Assembly: GCA_027488055.1 (NCBI GenBank)
Contig: JAIYCK010000196.1
Coordinates: forward strand, 1-7,444
Direction: 5' to 3'
Length of the DNA stretch: 7,444 nt
Origin: Flavobacteriales bacterium
GTDB taxonomy: Bacteria > Bacteroidota > Bacteroidia > Flavobacteriales_D > Sanyastnellaceae
Below are positions 1-5,434 of this stretch, piece after piece; the stretch's first letter is position 1; the number at the start of each line of letters is the position of its first letter. The position numbers and the translations under genes are program-made. The notes beneath the pieces were generated by a model. The model saw nothing but the letters and a program-made list of their open reading frames with translations. It was not told where the DNA came from and ran no database searches.

Positions 1-1108
1 CCAAGGCCTCCAAGATGGATATGCCGCTATCCAAATCACTTAGCGCCAACTCACCTTTGGGCAAGGCTTCTGCTACTTGATGCAATACTTCTGCTGGCAT
101 GGCTTTCATGTCAGCCACACTGGCCTTACCAAAAAGAACTCCCGATGCGGCAATGGCCAATTCCAAATCGGCTTTGCTGTGCACGCGCACGGTGATATCT
201 TCGGCCAAAGCCTTCTGTAAAATACGACGACCCTTGTCTTGAGCGTGTTCAGCCTCCAAGGCCTCTATTTCCTCGCGACTCTTCAAGGTGAAAATACGGA
301 TATAATTCACGACATCCTCATCGCTGGCATTGAGCCAAAACTGGTAAAAAGCATACGGCGATGTGCGCTTCGGATCCAACCAAATGTTACCACCTTCGGT
401 TTTACCGAATTTGGTGCCATCCGCTTTTTTGATCAATGGTGTTGTCAAGGCAAAAGCCTCGCCTCCATCCATCCGGCGAATCAGCTCTGTACCTGTGGTG
501 ATATTGCCCCACTGATCGCTGCCACCCATTTGCAGCATGACCTGCTGGTTTTTCCACAAATGATAAAAGTCGTATCCTTGAATCAATTGATAGGTGAACT
601 CTGTAAAACTCATCCCTTCGCGGTCTTCTCCACTGATGCGGTTCTTTACCGAATCCTTGGCCATCATGTAATTCACGGTCAGTCGCTTACCCACATCACG
701 GATAAAATCCAAAAAAGATATGCCCTTGAACCAATCGTAATTATTGACAAATTCGGCAGCATTCTCACCGCAATTGAAATCTAAAAACTTCTCCATTTGC
801 TGGCGCTGACAAGCCTGATTGTGCCGCAAAATATCTTCACTCAACAAATTGCGCTCAGCGGATTTACCGCTCGGATCGCCCACCATTCCGGTTGCTCCAC
901 CAATCAAAGCAATGGGTTTATGTCCGCAGCTTTGAAAGTGCAACAAGGTCATGATCTGTACCAAATTACCCACCCCAAGCGAGTCAGCAGTTGGATCAAA
1001 ACCGATATAGCCCTTGGCCATTCCTTTCTGCAACATATCTTCTGTGCCAGGCATCGCATCATGCAACATGCGGCGCCATTTCAATTCTTCGATAAAATTC
1101 TTTTTCAT
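1..1108 (-). CDS. tyrS: Tyrosyl-tRNA synthetase TyrS (C-terminus beyond window)
   Basis: Class I aminoacyl-tRNA synthetase that activates tyrosine with ATP and loads it onto tRNA-Tyr in the cytoplasm. 369 codons are visible. The usual length is about 420-430, so roughly the last 60 residues, the S4-like RNA-binding region, lie outside the window. Landmarks in order: GFDPTADSL (36-44), GGATGMVGDPSGKSAERN (70-87), NNYDWF (122-127), VNYMMAKDSV (145-154), SFTEFTYQLIQGYDF (167-181), GGSDQWGNITTGTELIRR (195-212) and the KMSKS-like loop KFGKT (233-237). The HIGH-like motif reads GVGN at 45-48, so both usual histidines are missing; this is reported as a finding. The start MKKNFIEELKWR matches the conserved N-terminus of the family. 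No Shine-Dalgarno sequence precedes it. It follows murF by 41 bases on the same strand, so co-transcription is likely. Family identity is near certain from sequence similarity recalled for the bacterial enzymes. Confidence 0.97.
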   Translation of the reverse strand, partial: MKKNFIEELKWRRMLHDAMPGTEDMLQKGMAKGYIGFDPTADSLGVGNLVQIMTLLHFQSCGHKPIALIGGATGMVGDPSGKSAERNLLSEDILRHNQACQRQQMEKFLDFNCGENAAEFVNNYDWFKGISFLDFIRDVGKRLTVNYMMAKDSVKNRISGEDREGMSFTEFTYQLIQGYDFYHLWKNQQVMLQMGGSDQWGNITTGTELIRRMDGGEAFALTTPLIKKADGTKFGKTEGGNIWLDPKRTSPYAFYQFWLNASDEDVVNYIRIFTLKSREEIEALEAEHAQDKGRRILQKALAEDITVRVHSKADLELAIAASGVLFGKASVADMKAMPAEVLHQVAEALPKGELALSDLDSGISILEAL

Positions 1109-1149
1109 ACTACTGATTCTTTGGGCGGGTAAAAGTACAACGGTCGTGA

Positions 1150-2430
1150 CTACAAAAATGGCACTAGATGTTCTAATTGAATGCCTCGAGAGCCTTTTAT
1201 GAGAATGAGTTTGCCAACCCATGCCTCAGCTTGAAGATATTCCTTGGCCGCTGCCGTATCGATAAATCCCATTTGACCATGTTCCAGCGCCAATCTTTGA
1301 AACCACTCTCCAACCCATATACCGGTAAGGCCGAGCGATTGTGCCAATTCAAAAATGTGTCGGTGCTCCTCTTCGGAGGCTTCACCCAACTCGCGCATAT
1401 CTCCCAATATAAATATTTTATTGGAGTGATTTTGATTTGCAAAGGCACGCAACGCATGTTCCATGCTACTTGGATTGGCATTGTAAGCGTCCAAGATCAA
1501 TTCATTTTGTGCAGTCTTATGCCACTGCGATCGATTGTTCTCGGGCTGATAAGCTGCAATAGCTGCATGAATATCTGCTTCTGGCACTTCGAAAAAACGG
1601 CCCACCGCAATGGCTGAGGCTATATTATACAGATTATATGCTCCTGCCAATTGAGTGGTAACTTCAGTGATTGCGCCATTCTTTTCTGAACTGTATACCA
1701 ATGTTGGGTCTTCGCGAAGCACCTGCAATTGCATGCCGCCGGATTGAAAGCCGTAGTCCACGGTCTCCATGCCCTGCGATGCTTCGGCCAAACGTGGCAA
1801 TTCAGGATTCACAAACAAGACACCTCCCGTTGCATGCACGGCCACAAACAACTCCCGTTTGCCTTTGAACACGCCTTCTTCGCCACCGAATCCTTCCAAA
1901 TGTGCCTTCCCAATATTGGTGATCAATCCGTGGGTGGGCATCGCATATTTACAATATCCTTCGATTTCTTTCTGATGGTTAGCCCCCATTTCGATGATGG
2001 CCAATGTGGTGTCTGAGGGCATCGAGAGAATGGTCAATGGCACTCCTATGTGATTATTGAGATTGCCCTTGGTAGCATGGACTTTATACCCTTTCATCAA
2101 TACATCGCGCATCAATTCTTTGGTGGTGGTTTTGCCATTGCTTCCCGTAATTCCGATGACCGGAATGTGCCAAGACATTCGATACAATCGGGCCACTTCC
2201 TGCAAGGCGACAAGTACATCCTCCACCAACACCATGCGCGGATCTGTGAGGCAATCGGCCTGATCAATAACAACCATAGAGGCGCCTGCCTCCAGCGCTT
2301 GAGCGGCAAAGGTGTTCCCGTTGAAACGCTCCCCTTTCAGTGCAAAAAAAATCGCTCCTTGCGGGATGTGGCGCGTATCGGTGCTGACACATCGCACCTC
2401 CAAATAATGCTCATAGATCTTCTGTATCAT
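1150..2430 (-). CDS. murF: UDP-N-acetylmuramoyl-tripeptide--D-alanyl-D-alanine ligase MurF
   Basis: Cytoplasmic Mur ligase that adds D-Ala-D-Ala to the UDP-MurNAc-tripeptide, using ATP, to complete the peptidoglycan precursor. 426 residues, normal for a Bacteroidota MurF. The N-terminal substrate domain has STDTR (16-20) and the segment FFALKGERFNGN (28-39). The central ATPase domain has the P-loop GITGSNGKTTTK (93-104), GNLNNHIGVPLT (122-133), EMGANH (147-152) and GKRELF (190-195). The C-terminal domain has the MurF signature DAYNANPSSM (314-323), ILGDMRELG (341-349) and KGSRGIQLE (412-420). DAYNANP and the KGSRG ending separate it from MurC, MurD and MurE. The frame stays open 22 codons further, to 2496, but those codons run through a terminator hairpin and do not resemble MurF. 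The family normally begins near MIQKIYEHYL, so 2430 is chosen. Intact, with no missing key motif. Downstream is tyrS; upstream is gldJ, beyond the terminator. Confidence 0.97.
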   Translation of the reverse strand: MIQKIYEHYLEVRCVSTDTRHIPQGAIFFALKGERFNGNTFAAQALEAGASMVVIDQADCLTDPRMVLVEDVLVALQEVARLYRMSWHIPVIGITGSNGKTTTKELMRDVLMKGYKVHATKGNLNNHIGVPLTILSMPSDTTLAIIEMGANHQKEIEGYCKYAMPTHGLITNIGKAHLEGFGGEEGVFKGKRELFVAVHATGGVLFVNPELPRLAEASQGMETVDYGFQSGGMQLQVLREDPTLVYSSEKNGAITEVTTQLAGAYNLYNIASAIAVGRFFEVPEADIHAAIAAYQPENNRSQWHKTAQNELILDAYNANPSSMEHALRAFANQNHSNKIFILGDMRELGEASEEEHRHIFELAQSLGLTGIWVGEWFQRLALEHGQMGFIDTAAAKEYLQAEAWVGKLILIKGSRGIQLEHLVPFL

Positions 2431-2441
2431 AGGACCAAAAT

Positions 2442-2472
2442 AAAAAACCCCGAAGCAATTGCTTCGGGGTTT
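2442..2472 (-). terminator. Rho-independent terminator after gldJ
   Basis: A perfect 28-base palindrome spans 2445-2472. It folds as a 12-bp stem, AAACCCCGAAGC paired with GCTTCGGGGTTT, closed by an AATT loop. Read on the minus strand the stem runs into six T, then A and four more T, the classic U-tract. It begins 26 bases after the gldJ stop codon, so it should end the porP-gldJ transcript. Read on the plus strand the hairpin is followed only by TTT-G-TATTG, a poor U-tract, and no plus-strand gene ends here, so the minus orientation is the functional one. The tract ends only 11 bases before the murF start codon. Confidence 0.9.
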
Positions 2473-2498
2473 GTATTGTTTATTGAACAAATTCAATT

Positions 2499-4247
2499 TT
2501 ATTCTTTCCCACCAATTCCAGTTGGGCTACCAACTCGGTCCATTGCACAACGGAACCCGAGGGTCGACATGGCGCGTCTTTCATCCAAGAAGCGGCGTGT
2601 GCCAGGAATGGTATAATAGGCGCGGTCTCTCCAGTTGCCGCCCTTGTAAACACGAGCACGATTGTTGACCAACGTGGTTGTTCCCCATTCGTACATGCGG
2701 TTTTGATCTTGTTCCTTGTCCGCATCACCATAATAGATACTGCTCTGGAAGTCACCATCGCGGTAGTCGATATAATCATCCTTGCGGTAATTGCGACGAT
2801 CGATGTTTTCCTCCACTGTTACATTGCGTTTGCGCACTTCACCAGGTGTATTCTCAATGTAGTCAGAAACCCCATCACGCAAATCGGGAGCAATTGGTGA
2901 ATCGCTATCCACGATCAAATCCATCACTTCCTGCATCAAATCTTGTGCTTCTTCAACTTTACGTTCTTTTTCTTTCTCCACCGCTTGGTTTACCTTTTCC
3001 AAACCATTGTTGATCAAGGTATTGTCAGCATCGGTCAATTTAGCGCCCGCTTGTTCTTGGTATTTGGTCAAGAAATACGATACACCTTCGATGTCATAAA
3101 TATTCTTGTCGTATTTATCAGCGAAAGAACCATCGCTATTGAGCACACGGGTTTCATATACGTTACCACGGAAAGGACGGAATTCGCTCTTATCCTCTGG
3201 TGAAAGGGGACGATATACGTCCATCACCCATTCCGATACATTGCCTGACATATTGTACAAACCGTAATCGTTTGGTGGGTATGCATACACTGGAGCAGTA
3301 ATGTCAGCGTTATCATTGAGATAACCAGCAACCCCCATCATATCACCACTTCCGCGTACAAAGTTCGCACGAATGGTACCAAAGAAGCGGCCTCCATTGT
3401 CATCGTTACGCACATAGTGACCATTCCACGGATAGGTACGACGATCGGTGATCAACTCTTGGAATGAATTACCGATTAGACCCAAAGCAGCATATTCCCA
3501 CTCAGCCTCTGTAGGCAAGCGGTAACGTGGCAATAAGATACCATCTTCAAGACGCACCAGGCGGGTACCAGTTCCTTTTGGATTGTAATCCTTCATGGAT
3601 CCGCCGCCGCTTGCATCAGCATATTGTCCGCTCAAATAAGACTCCGTAGTGAAGTGTTCTTCATCCGTTTGGCCGGTCGGATTGTGCTCCATCAAACCTT
3701 CACGAATAAGAATCAACTCATTCACGCGATCTGATCTCCATGCACAAAACTCGGTAGCTTGCAACCAACTTACGCCCACTACAGGATAATCCTGAAAAGC
3801 AGGATGACGCAAATAGTAATCTACATATGGATCGTTGAATTCCATTTTCTCACGCCATACCAAGGTATCTGGCAAAGCACGATTGATGATCTCGGGATAG
3901 CTATCGCCGTAAACCAGTTTCAAATAGTGGAGATAATCCAACCAGTATTGGTTGGTTACTTCTGTTTCGTCTAGATAGTAGGAAGAAACAGTCACACGGC
4001 GTGGAAAGTTATCCCAACCGAATGCAACATCGTCTTCTACACGTCCCATGGTGAAAGTACCACCCTCGATGAGTACCAAGCCAGGACCTGTCTCTTGTTC
4101 GATGTAGGCATTGCGCTCGAAGCCACCGTTTTTCTCGTCGTTGTAGTTCCAACCGGTTGCACCAGAGCGTTCTTGCTCACACGAACTTAAAAACACGATA
4201 GCCGCCAAAGCGACCAATGTGCCAAAGTTTTTCAAAAGGTTTTTCAT
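2499..4247 (-). CDS. gldJ: Gliding motility lipoprotein GldJ (FGE-sulfatase-like fold)
   Basis: Lipoprotein of 582 residues. A signal peptide (1-22) ends in lipobox LSSC with the lipidated cysteine at 23. ATGW (30-33) follows closely, as I recall for GldJ proteins. The body is a formylglycine-generating-enzyme (SUMF1) fold: GGTFTMG (62-68), DETEVTNQYW (93-102), PVVGVSWLQATEFCAW (155-170), YRLPTEAEWEYAA (242-254), YGLYNMSGNVSEWVMD (328-343), and the closing block YKGGNW (534-539) with LGFRCAMDRV (563-572). About 185 residues (345-530), including a charged helical stretch at roughly 413-447 that looks coiled-coil, split the fold before that closing block. The active-site cysteine pair of true FGE enzymes is absent, so a structural role is inferred. 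In Flavobacterium johnsoniae GldJ is an outer-membrane lipoprotein needed for gliding and T9SS function, and it stabilises the related GldK. The start is supported by the signal peptide and AAGGAA just upstream. The gene lies 61 bases after the PorP/SprF gene. Confidence 0.94.
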   Translation of the reverse strand: MKNLLKNFGTLVALAAIVFLSSCEQERSGATGWNYNDEKNGGFERNAYIEQETGPGLVLIEGGTFTMGRVEDDVAFGWDNFPRRVTVSSYYLDETEVTNQYWLDYLHYLKLVYGDSYPEIINRALPDTLVWREKMEFNDPYVDYYLRHPAFQDYPVVGVSWLQATEFCAWRSDRVNELILIREGLMEHNPTGQTDEEHFTTESYLSGQYADASGGGSMKDYNPKGTGTRLVRLEDGILLPRYRLPTEAEWEYAALGLIGNSFQELITDRRTYPWNGHYVRNDDNGGRFFGTIRANFVRGSGDMMGVAGYLNDNADITAPVYAYPPNDYGLYNMSGNVSEWVMDVYRPLSPEDKSEFRPFRGNVYETRVLNSDGSFADKYDKNIYDIEGVSYFLTKYQEQAGAKLTDADNTLINNGLEKVNQAVEKEKERKVEEAQDLMQEVMDLIVDSDSPIAPDLRDGVSDYIENTPGEVRKRNVTVEENIDRRNYRKDDYIDYRDGDFQSSIYYGDADKEQDQNRMYEWGTTTLVNNRARVYKGGNWRDRAYYTIPGTRRFLDERRAMSTLGFRCAMDRVGSPTGIGGKE

Positions 4248-4250
4248 GAT

Positions 4251-4256
4251 TTCCTT
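4251..4256 (-). promoter_or_regulatory. Shine-Dalgarno-like AAGGAA before gldJ
   Basis: On the minus strand AAGGAA sits three bases before the gldJ ATG (AAGGAA-ATC-ATG). It is the only purine-rich Shine-Dalgarno-like run close to any of the five starts here, in a phylum that mostly does without one. The spacing is short, so its use is uncertain; it mainly supports the chosen start. Confidence 0.35.
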
Positions 4257-4308
4257 GATAAAAAATTGTTGGTTTAAAACAAAAGCGGGTCAATATACAA
4301 ATAAATAA

Positions 4309-5298
4309 CTAGAAAGAAGGGCAGGCTATTGTGCGCAACGTCTTCTTTTTCTTACGACATTCGAAATTGAACCCAAGTGAAACCTCATGAGAACCTCCGG
4401 TAGAAGGCGTCAATTCTGAGATTGTCACATCATAACTGTATCCAAATCGAATCACATCTGTCTGAATCCCGATGGTTGTGATGAAGCTATCGCGGTATTT
4501 CTCTCCGAAGAGCAAACCACGGAACCAAACCCCAGCCACCAAAGGACCTTTATTTACATACAAACCCATATTCAATTGTTGGAATTCTCCTTGACGGCGA
4601 TAAAGCACATTGGGAGAAATCTTTGCATCTGCATTTTTACTTTTCTTTTCGATTGGAATCACTGCTCCAGCGTGAATCGTGTACTTCATTGGCAAACGGC
4701 TTGTACCAACGATCAACGACTCATTGGGTTCATTCAAGTGGTGAACTGCAAAACCGCCATACACTACATCGCTGAAACCGAGAATACCGGCTGAAAAGTC
4801 AACGGCCTTCACCGCTCCGCCGCGCTGTTGATCGGCTGTACTATAGATAAAGCCCTTGCGCGGGTCAATCATATCACCAAAGGTCAACTTGCTCCAATCC
4901 AATGATTTTTGTAAGTAAGTCGCTTGCAAACCCGCTTTGATCGAAAATTTGCGGTTAATGGCTTGCTGGTACGAATAGATACCGTTCACAGTGGTAGTCT
5001 TTAGAGTACCTTCAGCTGCTCGGTCATTCAACACCATCAATCCCAAACCACCCTGAATGGTCTCTACGTGTTGGTCGTAACTCACACTTGAAGTGACAAA
5101 ATTACCGCTCAATGAAGGCCATTGATTGCGGTAGTTCATTACCAAACGAGGACAACGATTGGTTCCTGCAAAAGCTGGATTCAGGTACAATGGATTGGCA
5201 TAAAACTGAGTAAACTCAGGATCTTGAGCCAACAAAGTGTTGCTGAACGCAGTGAAGAGAGCAAAAATTAATGAACAGTAGATTAAACTTTTCTTCAT
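4309..5298 (-). CDS. PorP/SprF-family type IX secretion outer-membrane protein
   Basis: Predicted outer-membrane beta-barrel protein of the PorP/SprF family, 329 residues, close to the usual 300-340. The signal peptide is residues 1-24, with cleavage LLA|QDPEF. It is followed by the family hallmark QFYANPLYLNPAFAGT (31-46) and then NYRNQWPSL. The rest is alternating strands with repeated GLGL/GLQ/GFAVHHL-type segments, including FAVHHLNEPNESL. The C-terminus, FECRKKKKTLRTIACPSF, is also typical: a basic run and a final CPSF. PorP is part of the T9SS outer-membrane machinery. SprF-like paralogs assist particular cargo, such as SprB in Flavobacterium. Many genomes carry several copies, so I do not assign a specific symbol. 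The frame extends to 5394, but that extension crosses a palindrome and would bury the signal peptide, so 5298 is chosen. It is probably co-transcribed with gldJ, 61 bases downstream, and divergent from porU. Confidence 0.93.
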   Translation of the reverse strand: MKKSLIYCSLIFALFTAFSNTLLAQDPEFTQFYANPLYLNPAFAGTNRCPRLVMNYRNQWPSLSGNFVTSSVSYDQHVETIQGGLGLMVLNDRAAEGTLKTTTVNGIYSYQQAINRKFSIKAGLQATYLQKSLDWSKLTFGDMIDPRKGFIYSTADQQRGGAVKAVDFSAGILGFSDVVYGGFAVHHLNEPNESLIVGTSRLPMKYTIHAGAVIPIEKKSKNADAKISPNVLYRRQGEFQQLNMGLYVNKGPLVAGVWFRGLLFGEKYRDSFITTIGIQTDVIRFGYSYDVTISELTPSTGGSHEVSLGFNFECRKKKKTLRTIACPSF

Positions 5299-5331
5299 TT
5301 GAAACGATTTTCGATAGGGTACAAAATCAAT

Positions 5332-5385
5332 TAGCAATAATACAGCATTTATCAACATAAAAAAATTTATGTTGATAGCAATAAT
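5332..5385. repeat. Direct repeat pair TAGCAATAAT
   Basis: The decamer TAGCAATAAT occurs at 5332-5341 and again, exactly, at 5376-5385, with start points 44 bases apart (about four helical turns). The copies lie on either side of the large palindrome, the second overlapping its last two bases. This arrangement could be two half-sites for a regulator. AT-rich decamers can also recur by chance in a spacer this size, so function is not established. Confidence 0.5.
5350..5377. repeat. Perfect 12-bp inverted repeat in the porP/porU spacer
   Basis: The arms TATCAACATAAA (5350-5361) and TTTATGTTGATA (5366-5377) are exact reverse complements separated by AAAA. The element lies between two divergent genes, where a terminator would serve neither, and it is AT-rich with no U-tract of the usual kind. 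A dyad operator or a promoter-proximal structural element is the better reading. It overlaps the zone where a -33 element of the minus-strand promoter would be expected. The symmetry is directly visible; the regulatory role is inference. Confidence 0.75.
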
Positions 5386-5387
5386 CA

Positions 5388-5416
5388 GACGCAAGAAATG
5401 TTATTGGCGTTGCGTC
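5388..5416. repeat. Second inverted repeat GACGCAA / TTGCGTC upstream of porU
   Basis: Arms GACGCAA (5388-5394) and TTGCGTC (5410-5416) are exact reverse complements separated by 15 bases, giving centres one-and-a-half to two helical turns apart. The element ends 18 bases before the porU start codon. It is more GC-rich than the surrounding spacer, so the match is less likely to be compositional chance. Plausible as a binding site for a dimeric regulator of porU, or as a hairpin in a long leader if transcription starts upstream. Confidence 0.5.
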
Positions 5417-5434
5417 AAAACTTACATTCGCAGC

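Larger units (their letters stand above)
5299..5434. promoter_or_regulatory. Divergent promoter region between the porP-type gene and porU
   Basis: A 136-base AT-rich spacer between two genes transcribed away from each other, so it must hold promoters for both. I see no perfect Bacteroidota -7 box (TAnnTTTG). The best minus-strand candidate is TGATTTTG (complement of 5322-5329), which would leave a leader of about 18 bases before the PorP/SprF start; a TTG lies 23 bases further upstream, slightly far for a -33 element. The best plus-strand candidate is TACATTCG (5423-5430), so close to the porU ATG that the transcript would be nearly leaderless. Both are weak. The spacer also contains the two inverted repeats and the direct repeat pair listed separately. 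Presence of promoters is inferred from gene orientation, not from clear boxes. Confidence 0.6.

Noticed and set aside
239..1132. Plus-strand open frames of 181 and 111 codons
   Set aside because: Both are antisense to tyrS, whose conserved motifs occupy the whole minus strand here.
1129..1137. Possible -7 box TACTTTTAC for tyrS in the murF-tyrS gap
   Set aside because: The last base of TAnnTTTG is wrong and the nearest TTG (within the murF stop region) is only about 15 bases upstream. With a 41-base gap, co-transcription with murF is simpler.
2431..2496. Upstream in-frame extension of murF by 22 codons, starting 2 bases after the gldJ stop
   Set aside because: The extension is the terminator hairpin read as codons. 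MurF proteins begin at about the MIQKIYEHYL position, and nothing in the extension resembles the family.
2050..2616. 188-codon open frame on the plus strand
   Set aside because: It is antisense to murF and crosses the terminator into gldJ; it shows no recognisable motif and its composition is what the opposite-strand genes impose.
4248..4308. Possible promoter or terminator between the PorP/SprF gene and gldJ
   Set aside because: No GC-rich hairpin and no TAnnTTTG match is present in the 61 bases; only a 5-bp TTGTT/AACAA symmetry, which is expected by chance in AT-rich DNA.
5299..5394. Upstream in-frame extension of the PorP/SprF gene by 32 codons
   Set aside because: It runs through the 5350-5377 palindrome and would place residues before a clear signal peptide (MKKSLIYCSLIF...).
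5369..5434. Alternative porU start at an in-frame ATG at 5369
   Set aside because: The ATG is part of the palindrome's right arm, and the added residues are basic and cysteine-bearing ahead of a good signal peptide at 5435.
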